Shown here: positions 17,472 through 25,792 of the stretch, in pieces
Layout: every line of letters begins with the position of its first letter
Position numbering within the stretch: position 1 is the stretch's first letter
Origin: CAYFNF01 sp964344485
Lineage (GTDB): Bacteria; Patescibacteriota; Patescibacteriia; UBA9570; XYC2-FULL-38-9
Assembly (NCBI GenBank): GCA_964344485.1
Contig: CAYFNF010000003.1
Location: 237,666 to 301,665, forward strand
Direction: 5' to 3'
DNA: 64,000 nucleotides
Notes under the pieces: generated by a model
The model's database searches: none
Seen by the model: only the letters and a program-made list of their open reading frames with translations
What the model was told of the DNA's origin: nothing
Position numbers and translations under genes: made by a program

Positions 17472-18440
17472 TTAATTCTCTATTTGTTCTATTGGCATGT
17501 CCGCCCACTCCGCAATAACCTCTTTGATTACTTGTAGATCCACTTTACCGATTTCTTGCTTTTTCTGGCGAAGCATATCCAAACGCGCACGTACGCCAGC
17601 CTCATCTAAGACATCTATCGCTTTATCCGGTAAATATCGTTTATGGATATATTTATTGGATAGGTCAACAATTGCCCCAAGTGCATCGTCCGTGTACTGC
17701 ACTTGATGAAACTTCTCAAAAACCCCCTTCACACCGTGTAAGATCTCCAGCGCCTCTTCGCGGCTCGGTTCATGAATATGAATTGGTTGAAACCGTCGCT
17801 CTAAGCTCTCTTCAGGTAGAATGTACTTTTCATAATCCTTGTACGTGGTTGCACCGATGATCTGTAAGTGACCACGAGCAAGCTCTGGCTTTAGAATATC
17901 TCCTGGATTCAATCCGCCCTCAGAACCTTTAGCTTGCGAGAGCTGCTGAATTTCGTCGATAAATAGAATCACGGACTTCTCTTGCGCGCGGAACTCATTG
18001 CGTAATGCGTTTAATCGCTTCTCGAGCTCACCCCGATACTTAGTACCAGAAACTAAAGAAGAGAGATCAAGCGCGATCACTTCCTTCCCCTTAATCGAAT
18101 CCGGGATATTACCGTCAGCAATTAAAAGAGCGAGCCGTTCTACTACTGACGTCTTTCCAACGCCTGGCTCGCCAAGTAACAATGCATTATTTTTTGTTTT
18201 ACGGGAAAGGATATGTACTAAATGTTCTACCTCTCGATGTCTTCCGATTACTGGATTCAACTCCCCGTTTCGCGCTAAGTCTGTAAAGTTTGTAGAGTAC
18301 TGCTCAAGTATAGAATGCCCTCTCATGACCGACCCGTCTGAACTCTCTTTTTTTTGCTTCAATAAATAGGAGATCACTGCGGCTCCTACTATAATACCCA
18401 TGACAATGAGAAACTCCGGATTCGTGAGTTGTTCTAACAT
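17472..18440 (-). CDS. Membrane-anchored single ClpA/ClpB-type AAA+ module
   Basis: 322 residues. An N-terminal helix (FLIVMGIIVGAAVISYLL) replaces the Clp N-domain. A complete first-nucleotide-domain follows: NPVIGRHREVEHLVHILSR, Walker A GEPGVGKTS, Walker B VILFIDEIQQL, sensor LQIIGATTYKDY, arginine finger ESLERRFQPIHI and the C-terminal helical lid (YLPDKAIDVLDEAG). There is no second AAA ring, no ClpP-binding tripeptide loop and no M domain. Likely a membrane-tethered remodelling ATPase; its partner may be the adjacent surface protein, by position only. Confidence 0.9.
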   Translation of the reverse strand: MLEQLTNPEFLIVMGIIVGAAVISYLLKQKKESSDGSVMRGHSILEQYSTNFTDLARNGELNPVIGRHREVEHLVHILSRKTKNNALLLGEPGVGKTSVVERLALLIADGNIPDSIKGKEVIALDLSSLVSGTKYRGELEKRLNALRNEFRAQEKSVILFIDEIQQLSQAKGSEGGLNPGDILKPELARGHLQIIGATTYKDYEKYILPEESLERRFQPIHIHEPSREEALEILHGVKGVFEKFHQVQYTDDALGAIVDLSNKYIHKRYLPDKAIDVLDEAGVRARLDMLRQKKQEIGKVDLQVIKEVIAEWADMPIEQIEN

Positions 18441-18553
18441 GGTGATAGTTTAGTCTGTTTTGTATTTTTGTTTTGCTTATATATTGTAGCAAAAAAACGG
18501 GTTCTAGTCAATCAAAAAAGCTGTCCGTTTCCGGCGCAGCACTGCGTGAAGAT

Positions 18554-18835
18554 TTAGCTGCGAGAGCGCGTATCGGGTCGTGGCGTGCGCAACATCCAGG
18601 TGTCGCAGCGTCCGTGAGCAACGTCACTGATTGCACAGTCGACGAATTCACATCCAGCGTCACGAACATCTTGTTCTGTGACGACCTGCGCGCGCTTTAC
18701 CAAGTACCCTACACCTTCTGCGTCTTCTCTTGCAGCCGCAGCTGTTGCTCCAACAAAGTGCGCGATCGAGCCTGAGACGTCTTCAATGCGAACGAAGTAT
18801 ACTCGTCGCAGAGGCGTCTGGGATGCATCCGGCAT
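18554..18835 (-). CDS. Small GC-rich protein of unknown function
   Basis: 93 residues from the ATG at 18835 (an in-frame GTG at 18874 would add 13). The sequence RVYFVRIEDVSGSIAHFVGA followed by VTEQDVRDAGCEFVDC looks like a compact alpha/beta fold. A TTGACA-N17-CAGACT promoter lies at 18886-18914, so the still longer frame from 18901 would begin upstream of transcription. Composition is GC-richer than its flanks. No family recognised; the opposite-strand frame is less protein-like. Confidence 0.5.
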   Translation of the reverse strand: MPDASQTPLRRVYFVRIEDVSGSIAHFVGATAAAAREDAEGVGYLVKRAQVVTEQDVRDAGCEFVDCAISDVAHGRCDTWMLRTPRPDTRSRS

Positions 18836-18958
18836 CCAGGAGAAAGTCCTTTCTCCGCCCCCCTTATTCTTCACACGGTCCCTGCAGTCTGGCAAAATCA
18901 TCTATCGCTGTCAATACCGTGTGCGATTGGGTACTTCCCTCCGCGCGTACGCCGAGTA

Positions 18959-18987
18959 TTGGCAGAAAACGTAATGTGTCGTAAAAT
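18959..18987 (+). promoter_or_regulatory. Promoter of the Xer recombinase gene, implying a leaderless mRNA
   Basis: TTGGCA at 18959-18964, a 17-nt spacer and TAAAAT at 18982-18987; the ATG is only 6 nt further on. Confidence 0.65.
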
Positions 18988-18993
18988 ATTACT

Positions 18994-19953
18994 ATGGCAA
19001 ACGCTATACAAAAACAGAAGCAGGAATTCCTCGAATATCTTGAGATAGAGAAGAACCGATCGCTCAAGACCGTACGGAATTACGATTTCTATCTTTCGCG
19101 TTTTTTCACGCACAGCAATATTAAAACTCCAAAAGATATTACGCTACCGAAGGTGAAAAAATTCCGGTTATGGTTGAATCGACTGCAAACACAACGAAAT
19201 CCCAACGGCCTTTCTAAGCGTACGCAGAACTACTACATGATTGCGCTGCGTAGTTTCTTAAAGTACCTCTCCAAGATGGATGTGACATCTCTTCCTGCAG
19301 AAAAAATCGAGCTCGCGAAAGAACCAGACCGAGAAGTACAGTTCTTGGAGGCAGAAGAGCTTGAGCGATTGTTGTCTATGCCGCTACTTGATCCTGATGG
19401 ATCAGAATCTAAGCCACCTACTATTACCCAGCTGCGAGATAAAGCGCTGCTTGAGTTACTGTTCTCTACTGGGATGCGTGTCTCTGAAGCATCAGAGCTG
19501 AAACGAGAGATGGTGAACCTAAAGAAAGATGAATTTACTATTCGAGGTAAAGGATCCAAGCTCCGTGTAGTTTTCTTAACTGCCACAGCAAAAGAGTGGA
19601 TTAAGAAATACTTAGACACTCGGACTGATACGTCACTCTATTTGTTCGTGAGTCACGACCGTGCGAAAGGGAAGGGAAACCGATCCGAGAAAGATCGCCC
19701 GCTCTCCCCGCGTTCAATTGAGCGGATGATAAAGAAGTACGCCACGCAAGCTGGGATTGTGAAAAAGGTGACACCGCATACTATGCGTCATACATATGCA
19801 ACTGACCTGCTTCAAAGCGGCGCAGACATTCGCTCAGTGCAGGAGATGCTCGGCCATTCCTCTATTACCACTACACAGATCTATACGCATATAACAAATA
19901 AACGCCTCAAGGAGACGTATAAAAAATATCACGGGAAGAAACGAAAGGAGTAG
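18994..19953 (+). CDS. Tyrosine site-specific recombinase of the Xer type
   Basis: 319 residues. The N-terminal SAM-like core-binding domain is at about 8-100, and the catalytic domain follows with all expected residues: Arg in STGMRVSE, Lys in RGKGSKLR, His-x-x-Arg in PHTMRHTYATDLL, the second His in MLGHSSI and the nucleophilic Tyr in TQIYTHI. It lies among housekeeping genes with no attachment repeats, so chromosome-dimer resolution is more likely than mobility. Confidence 0.93.
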   Translation: MANAIQKQKQEFLEYLEIEKNRSLKTVRNYDFYLSRFFTHSNIKTPKDITLPKVKKFRLWLNRLQTQRNPNGLSKRTQNYYMIALRSFLKYLSKMDVTSLPAEKIELAKEPDREVQFLEAEELERLLSMPLLDPDGSESKPPTITQLRDKALLELLFSTGMRVSEASELKREMVNLKKDEFTIRGKGSKLRVVFLTATAKEWIKKYLDTRTDTSLYLFVSHDRAKGKGNRSEKDRPLSPRSIERMIKKYATQAGIVKKVTPHTMRHTYATDLLQSGADIRSVQEMLGHSSITTTQIYTHITNKRLKETYKKYHGKKRKE

Positions 19954-20475
19954 TTAGTCGCAGTACGGATAGAGCTTGATCACATAGTCTGGATCCTCTG
20001 AGCCTTCAGCGCCCCACGTGTATTCACACGCTTGTTCGAGGTTCCCATGGTGGTCTAGATAGGTATCAGTTTCAAAGTTGTCTACCATCAACGCGGCAAA
20101 GTAGTCGTCCTCTGGTCCGCCAACACATCCATGGTACCCATCATAGTAATAGAAGTAGTCGGTTCCGTCGTGCTTCGGATCAGTTGGTACTGACGGCATA
20201 TACTCTTCCAATACAGTATCGATATCTCCACCTTGTCCGATAAAGCCGTTCATGCTGTCTGATTCACACGGATAGGTCTCATTTGCGAGGTAGTAGTAAT
20301 TGAGTGCTTCAGCAACTGCCTCTAGCTCCTGAACACGTTGAGAGTCACGTGCTTTTGCGATAGAATCCATCACAGTAAACACTGCAAACACAGCAATTAA
20401 TGCCAGTACTGCAAGTACAATAAGCAGCTCCACTAATGTAAATCCGCTATGTTTTGTTGCTGAATGCTTCTTCAT
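19954..20475 (-). CDS. Type IV pilin-like prepilin
   Basis: 173 residues. A class III signal peptide (HSG before FTLVELLIVLAVLALIAVFA) gives the prepilin peptidase site, with the conserved Glu at +5. A helical spine (RVQELEAVAEALNYYYLAN) and a globular domain with cysteines follow. Probably a type IV pilus or pseudopilus subunit at the cell surface. No assembly ATPase is nearby. Confidence 0.93.
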   Translation of the reverse strand: MKKHSATKHSGFTLVELLIVLAVLALIAVFAVFTVMDSIAKARDSQRVQELEAVAEALNYYYLANETYPCESDSMNGFIGQGGDIDTVLEEYMPSVPTDPKHDGTDYFYYYDGYHGCVGGPEDDYFAALMVDNFETDTYLDHHGNLEQACEYTWGAEGSEDPDYVIKLYPYCD

Positions 20476-20540
20476 ATATATAGTGTGACAAAAAATTTAT
20501 TTTTTCGCAACTGAATACTCTCATGCGCAGGCTGTGGGTA

Positions 20541-22307
20541 TTATTTCTTGGGTGCGTAGATAATGAGCGGTGTTTTACGAACAGTTAATCGGAATTTCTT
20601 TTTTCTTTTCTTTGAAGTGTCTGAGGTAACGCGAATGATGCGGTGCGAGCCGGCGCGGACAGAACGGAAATTGATGCGTTTCTTTGTGGTACGCCATGCA
20701 ATGATGATAGGCTTCTTCTTTTTGAAGCGATATGCGTGAAATGACGCATTCCCAAGAAACTGCAGGTCTTTTACTGTCACGGTTCCGGATGCAGTTGAAA
20801 AATCCTCTTCATCGTCCGCGATAAATGAAATACTCTGAATAGGAAAGTTCACTTTTCCGTTACCATCTCCGTTCCAATACGATGAATGGTCTTGTGCTGG
20901 ACGAATGAAGTAGCTCTCCCAGGCATTAGTGATGTTACTTAAGGTGTATTGGTGCACCTCTCCGGTATTATCAGTCAATCGGATGCGTAAAATCTCTGGT
21001 CCACCTGTAGCTTTAGCTTGGAAGCCAAACATGCGTTGCCCGTCCTTGCGAGTCGGCACTGGTGCGCTCCATTCGACATAACTATTATCAGAGGAAGAAA
21101 AATCGTACTTCAATTTCGTTGCTGACTGTGTGTTGTTTCTTCTTTTATATGCAATGCTTCCTGTCGCGTTCTCTTCTGCGAGTGTTTTCCACGCTGTTGA
21201 CTCTGCTGTATCTTGAAATGTAACTGGGCTGCGATGAATGGACCGGTACGTACTGTTCTGGAGGTGTTGCGCTACAGACGACACCCCGGACAATGCTCCT
21301 TTGTCCTGCATGTCCCTATCTACTACTCCAAAGTGATGTTCAGTATTCGTAGTTTCGGTTCCAGAATCACGGAGTTCATAGATAAAGACCTTCTTCACAT
21401 TCGGAACTGTGAGTGCCTGAGTGATGTATCTCATGAGGTATGCGCGCTGTAGAGAGGTGCTGATTCCATCAGCGCCGGTCTCTGAAGTAGACCATCCAAA
21501 CTCAGTGATCCAAATCTTCACATCGTCCCCCCAGCAGTAGTCGACAGTACGTCGAGTTCTGCGCAAGTCCGTGAGCAAACTGTCTAGCTGGTCTGCGGTC
21601 TGTTCAGGTGCGTACGTAAAGTTGCTTCCGATATTACGGTACGGGTGAATTGCGACCATATCAAACGGCTGCGCGTCTCCGTAGTACTCATGCAAGTCAT
21701 GTAAAAAATCTGTATCCGCACCTGATGTCCCGCCGATAATAACGGTTGCGTCTGGATCAGCGGATTTTATTTGTGTATACGCTGACTGCAGCAGCTCTGC
21801 ATAGGTTTCGCGATCACCGGTCCAAAAGTTCTCAATATTCGGTTCGTTCCAGATCTCCCAGTGATGAATGTCATCTTTGTAATGATCCACTACATTCCAG
21901 ATATAATCTTCCCATGCATCCGTGTCCGGTGGTGCAAAATAGTACTGTTCTGGGTCGCTGCTGCTTGATGCCCACTCCGAACTGTATGTGAGGAGTCCGA
22001 GAACATTCACGTGTGCGTCGCTATACGCTTGGACCACAGTGTCGTATCCAGAAAAATCATATGACCCGTCTGTGGATTCAATCGTGTCCCAATCGAACTG
22101 CTCGCGTGCCCATTTTAATTGATTGTTCTGTAGCAATGCGGTTGCATCATCGTACTCATACTCATGAAACCGTTGGTGTAAATGTACATTAAAACCAACT
22201 GGATTCTTTATCGCATGTACTGGGGTGACGAGTAAAAACAAAACCAGCGCACTACAAGTGCTGCTGAGGATCCACGTTACCGGTTGTATGCACGCCTTAC
22301 TGTTCAT
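20541..22307 (-). CDS. Secreted clan-A glycoside hydrolase with a Lys-rich C-terminus
   Basis: 588 residues with a signal peptide ending VTPVHA. The (beta/alpha)8 domain spans about 35-370. HHWEIWNEPNIENFW supplies the acid/base Glu and VKIWITEFGWS the nucleophile Glu, as in GH5/GH39-like retaining enzymes. A carbohydrate-binding-like beta domain follows (residues 390-520), then a basic tail with KKKKP and KKRKKK runs. The substrate is not readable from sequence. Its ATG overlaps the end of cca by 11 bp, so it is translationally linked to a tRNA gene, an odd pairing. Confidence 0.88.
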   Translation of the reverse strand: MNSKACIQPVTWILSSTCSALVLFLLVTPVHAIKNPVGFNVHLHQRFHEYEYDDATALLQNNQLKWAREQFDWDTIESTDGSYDFSGYDTVVQAYSDAHVNVLGLLTYSSEWASSSSDPEQYYFAPPDTDAWEDYIWNVVDHYKDDIHHWEIWNEPNIENFWTGDRETYAELLQSAYTQIKSADPDATVIIGGTSGADTDFLHDLHEYYGDAQPFDMVAIHPYRNIGSNFTYAPEQTADQLDSLLTDLRRTRRTVDYCWGDDVKIWITEFGWSTSETGADGISTSLQRAYLMRYITQALTVPNVKKVFIYELRDSGTETTNTEHHFGVVDRDMQDKGALSGVSSVAQHLQNSTYRSIHRSPVTFQDTAESTAWKTLAEENATGSIAYKRRNNTQSATKLKYDFSSSDNSYVEWSAPVPTRKDGQRMFGFQAKATGGPEILRIRLTDNTGEVHQYTLSNITNAWESYFIRPAQDHSSYWNGDGNGKVNFPIQSISFIADDEEDFSTASGTVTVKDLQFLGNASFHAYRFKKKKPIIIAWRTTKKRINFRSVRAGSHRIIRVTSDTSKKRKKKFRLTVRKTPLIIYAPKK

Positions 22308-23640
22308 GGATCTGTTTTACTCGTTTTGTAAGGTACTCTTTAGTATTCAAAGAAGGATCTTCTAGCACATCTTCTAGAAGTGCGCTCATGATCTCCCCGA
22401 CTTCGCGGCCAGGCTCTAAACCAGTAAGCTCCATGATCTCATGTCCGTCCAACTTCAACATGGTAGTGTCCATAGGGTCTTTCTCTACTTCGCGGATACG
22501 TCGCTCGAGTTCCACTAACTTGAACGGCTTCTCTTTCTGACAACCAGATCCCATACGGTCTCCGATTCGGATCGCCATGAGGTCGTCTAAATTTTCGCGG
22601 CCGATACATTTGAGCAAACGACGAACGCCAGCGTCAGAGATCTCTCCTTGCACGTAGTAGAACATATGGTTCTTGACCAAGTGCGTGACTCGCTCTACAT
22701 CTCGCTTGGAAAACTTCAACCGCCGCATGATCTCCTTTGTCATCTTGGCGCTCATATGTTCGTGGTTGTAGAATGTCACTGCATCTTTCTCCCCTTCTTT
22801 GGTCTCTGGCTTTCCTATGTCGTGAAGCAGAGCAGCGAACCGAACTAACGGATCCTCTGATGGGCAGTACTGTAGTGAGAGTAGCCCGTGCATGAACACG
22901 GTATAGATATGATGCAAGTTCTGCCCCACGCCCACTCCGGTCTCTAGCTCTGGTAAGACGTGCTTTAGTAATCCGGACGTGTGCATGAGCCAAAAACCGC
23001 GGTACGCGTCATCCGCTTTCACGGTTTTTACGATTTCATCGCGAATCCGTTCCCATGACACATTTAAGATCTCTGGCGCATGTGCTTGGATTGCAGTGAA
23101 CGTCTCTGGGTGGATGGAAAAATCTAATTCTGCAGCAAAGCGGGTTGCGCGAATCAGACGCAATGCATCTTCAGAGAACCGCTCATCTGGATTACCGACT
23201 GTACGAATGATCTTGTCTGCACAATCTTGCTGTCCGTTAAACGGATCGATCACCTCTTTTCCGTCGAACGCAATGGCGTTGATCGTGAAGTCACGACGTT
23301 GCAGGTCCTGCTCTAACGAAACACCAAACTCCACCTTGTCAGGGTGACGGTGATCTGAATACGTTGCTTCCGCTCGGTACGGAGTAATCTCAATTTCATA
23401 TCGCTCTTGATCTTCATCGTACACACGCACCACGACCGTTCCAAAATCATTGTTGTACAAGGTATCTTCAAACGTCTCTTGAATCTGCTCCGGGGTAGCG
23501 TTGGTGGTAATATCGTAATCCTTGGGTTCACGACCGATCAGAAGATCGCGCACAGATCCACCAACAACAAAACCCTCAAAACCAGCGGCAGTGAGTTGAT
23601 CCAGCGCTTGTTGCACATACGACGGTAACTGAATTGTCAT
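22297..23640 (-). CDS. cca: CCA tRNA nucleotidyltransferase / poly(A) polymerase family with HD domain
   Basis: 447 residues. The class II nucleotidyltransferase head carries FVVGGSVRDLLIGREPKDYD with both catalytic aspartates, then RRDFTINAIAF and the RRIRATRFAAELDF-type segment (DALRLIRATRFAAELDF). The C-terminal HD phosphohydrolase motif is FAALLHDIGKPETKEG with the downstream EHMSA. Adds or repairs tRNA 3' CCA. Both tRNA genes seen here encode CCA, so a repair role is likely. Confidence 0.95.
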   Translation of the reverse strand: MTIQLPSYVQQALDQLTAAGFEGFVVGGSVRDLLIGREPKDYDITTNATPEQIQETFEDTLYNNDFGTVVVRVYDEDQERYEIEITPYRAEATYSDHRHPDKVEFGVSLEQDLQRRDFTINAIAFDGKEVIDPFNGQQDCADKIIRTVGNPDERFSEDALRLIRATRFAAELDFSIHPETFTAIQAHAPEILNVSWERIRDEIVKTVKADDAYRGFWLMHTSGLLKHVLPELETGVGVGQNLHHIYTVFMHGLLSLQYCPSEDPLVRFAALLHDIGKPETKEGEKDAVTFYNHEHMSAKMTKEIMRRLKFSKRDVERVTHLVKNHMFYYVQGEISDAGVRRLLKCIGRENLDDLMAIRIGDRMGSGCQKEKPFKLVELERRIREVEKDPMDTTMLKLDGHEIMELTGLEPGREVGEIMSALLEDVLEDPSLNTKEYLTKRVKQIHEQ

Positions 23641-23657
23641 ATTGTGGTATTACGAAT

Positions 23658-23734
23658 TGGTGTCCCCGGCATGACTCGAACATGCAACCTACAGCTTAGA
23701 AGGCTGTTGCTCTATCCAGTTGAGCTACGGGGAC
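23658..23734 (-). tRNA. tRNA-Arg (TCT)
   Basis: Full cloverleaf on the minus strand: acceptor GTCCCCG/CGGGGAC, D-arm AGCTC...GAGCA, anticodon stem ACAGC/GCTGT with loop CTTCTAA (anticodon at 23698-23700), and T-arm GCATG/CATGC with TTCGAGT. The discriminator is A, and CCA is encoded (23658-23660). Confidence 0.97.
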
Positions 23735-23834
23735 ATATTGTAAAAATGCGCATCGCCTTGTTTAGACGAATGCAACTATAAATATACCGTAAAATAGGCC
23801 TTTTGTCAACGCTCGCCATTAGGGGAGCGTGCTT

Positions 23835-24782
23835 CTATAACACGCTATATATAATGAGTAATTGCGCTAGAAAGAAACATCCAGACCAGATTAGCTCTAC
23901 ACTGATACGACGGTGCTGCTCGTCCACAATTACCATAAGTAATTTCAAAGGAAGGTAGAGTAGCAGGAAGATGGAGAGCACGCGCTGCACCGCAAAGCTG
24001 TCGAACTCAGTAACTTGTGCGTACGTTTCAAATTGAAAGATAACGATAAGAAGAAAACCAAAGACCAGTTGCATGAATTGATAGAGTCGCTGTCTGGTCT
24101 CTTGTGCAAGTGTCTTGATCGCAGAGAATGAGACGTATGACAGGTAAGAGAGGTAGACCCAGAACGTGTAGACCGGCATGATCACGGATGCTCCGCTGAG
24201 TAACGCGCTGGCAAGCGGGGGGTTGTTCTTCATTAGTCGAATCATCTTCTTCTGATGCTCCTTCACTTCGTCTTTTGAATCGTCTGGTCCACCTGCAACG
24301 TATCCATAGATGATTGAAAACAGAACAACCGAAAGAGTAATTGCTCCGACAATTACATATACTAATCCAGTCAACGAACTCTCTTCAAAGTGCTGATCTA
24401 GTTCAATGGTTGGGCCCATAACCAGTACAATGAAGTACACGACAAAATGAATGAGCCCGAAAAGAAAGATGGCGAGTGAAAGTACGGAATTAAAGAGTAA
24501 GCGTACTACTCGATTCTGAATCTGTTTTCGCTTGGCCCATACCTTGCTGATACTTTTGCGTCGTTTGTCTGATGTCAGGAATAAAAAATAAAATAAGTAG
24601 AAGAATGCCGCAAGGAGAAACAGTGTCAGAGGAGCAGCAACGACTAAGAGCGTGTCAGAGATAAAACTCACCTGAGACGCACTGCGCAGTGACAGATAGA
24701 AACCGACAAGGATCACTACATCAACAATAAACGGGGAGATGCGTTTCATGTTTGACTTGGTTTGTGGCTGTTCTTCAGGCAT
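23835..24782 (-). CDS. Polytopic membrane protein of unknown function
   Basis: 315 residues with about eight hydrophobic helices (for example FIVDVVILVGFYLSL, LAIFLFGLIHFVVYFIVLVM, VYVIVGAITLSVVLFSIIYG and the C-terminal CFFLAQLLIIYSVL). A basic cytoplasmic loop (SDKRRKSISKVWAKRKQIQN) separates helix pairs. No transporter or enzyme motif was recognised. It follows the 24793 gene by 10 bp and is probably cotranscribed with it. Confidence 0.85.
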   Translation of the reverse strand: MPEEQPQTKSNMKRISPFIVDVVILVGFYLSLRSASQVSFISDTLLVVAAPLTLFLLAAFFYLFYFLFLTSDKRRKSISKVWAKRKQIQNRVVRLLFNSVLSLAIFLFGLIHFVVYFIVLVMGPTIELDQHFEESSLTGLVYVIVGAITLSVVLFSIIYGYVAGGPDDSKDEVKEHQKKMIRLMKNNPPLASALLSGASVIMPVYTFWVYLSYLSYVSFSAIKTLAQETRQRLYQFMQLVFGFLLIVIFQFETYAQVTEFDSFAVQRVLSIFLLLYLPLKLLMVIVDEQHRRISVELIWSGCFFLAQLLIIYSVL

Positions 24783-24792
24783 GCATTACATC

Positions 24793-25506
24793 TTATTGGT
24801 TCCCGTATTGAACTGGCCATGCTTGAGGTTGAAGTTCATCGTCACAAAATAGATTTGCCCTGTGATATCCGAGTTCATACTCTTTAGTAGTGTCATTCCA
24901 CTCTTGTCGTGCATCTACCCCGCAGGTCTCTTTGCCGTTGAATCGGTCGTTAATAGAAAATGTTGGACCGATGCTTGAAAAGTTACTGTAGTCTGTGATG
25001 CTCGCAAACTGATCAGCTTGGTACTGTTCTACTTGTAGGCCTCCACTGACTTGATACATATCAAATTCAAGCCGCGTTGCTTCATCTGTCGCTTCATTTA
25101 CATGGAACGCCCAGTAGTTATTAGATGTCCCGCCTTGATAGCACATCGCGAGTACGATAGATTCAGTTGAACTTAACTCGTATTCATAGATACCGCTACA
25201 GTAGTCGTCTGGATCTAGGCCGCGACAGTCCTGCATACCCAGCTTCTCCACCCACTCTTCACGTTCAATCACACACGGATCTTCTTCTACCACATTGGCG
25301 TTTGTATTGGTTGTCGCGTTGGTCGTTGCGACTGTTGTATTCGTCGTTGTTGCTGTAGTATTCGTGTTCGCTGGTTCGCCGTCTCTACCTAACACCCAGC
25401 ACCCTCCGATGAATAACAGCAATAAAAGGATAACTACCAGAAGGCCGATAATCACCGGCTTATTATCTTTCTTTTTCTCCTGTGATTGTTTGTTTTCTTG
25501 TTCCAT
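24793..25506 (-). CDS. Membrane-anchored DUF1176-like protein
   Basis: 237 residues: cytoplasmic Lys/Glu-rich start, one helix (PVIIGLLVVILLLLLFIGGC), an Asn/Thr-repeat linker, then a globular outer domain with cysteines. IVLAMCYQGGTSNNYWAFHV and the closing pattern of CGVDARQEW, YHRANLFCDDE and WPVQ resemble DUF1176, whose role is unknown. The family call is by motif memory only. Confidence 0.7.
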   Translation of the reverse strand: MEQENKQSQEKKKDNKPVIIGLLVVILLLLLFIGGCWVLGRDGEPANTNTTATTTNTTVATTNATTNTNANVVEEDPCVIEREEWVEKLGMQDCRGLDPDDYCSGIYEYELSSTESIVLAMCYQGGTSNNYWAFHVNEATDEATRLEFDMYQVSGGLQVEQYQADQFASITDYSNFSSIGPTFSINDRFNGKETCGVDARQEWNDTTKEYELGYHRANLFCDDELQPQAWPVQYGNQ

Positions 25507-25612
25507 ATGTTTTTTTTACTGCTCTTTTTGAGTATACCATTTCTGCTGCGTTTCAGCACTTGATTTTTTTATACAGCTCTGGTAGTATCCCTCGTGCATT
25601 CAATTGCAATAT

Positions 25613-25688
25613 GGTGGTAGTAGCTCAGTGGTAGAGCGCTCGATTGTGGTTCGAGTGGTCGTGGGTTCAAATCCCATCTACCACCCCA
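25613..25688 (+). tRNA. tRNA-His (GTG)
   Basis: Acceptor GTGGTAG/CTACCAC with the tRNA-His-specific extra G at -1 (25613) opposite C73. The anticodon stem CTCGA/TCGAG has loop TTGTGGT (anticodon 25646-25648), and the T-arm is TGGG TTCAAAT CCCA. CCA is encoded (25686-25688). Confidence 0.97.
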
Positions 25689-25693
25689 AAATA

Positions 25694-25719
25694 AAACCTC
25701 CAGTAACTGGAGGTTTTTA
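25694..25719 (+). terminator. Terminator after tRNA-His
   Basis: ACCTCCAGT and ACTGGAGGT form a near-perfect stem followed by TTTTTAT. Confidence 0.85.
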
Positions 25720-25792
25720 TATTGTACCTTCGCACTTAGGCTCTGTTGCTCAACGGTTTGAGGGTCTTTGAGTAAAGTCTTCGAACCACGGT

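Noticed and set aside
18678..18984. Two plus-strand frames near 18.7-19.0 kb
   Set aside because: Low-complexity Ala/Ser/Thr translations opposite the better minus-strand frame, which also has a promoter at correct spacing.
18994..19953. Integrase of a mobile element
   Set aside because: No flanking attachment repeats, tRNA target or cargo; sequence and context fit a chromosomal Xer recombinase.
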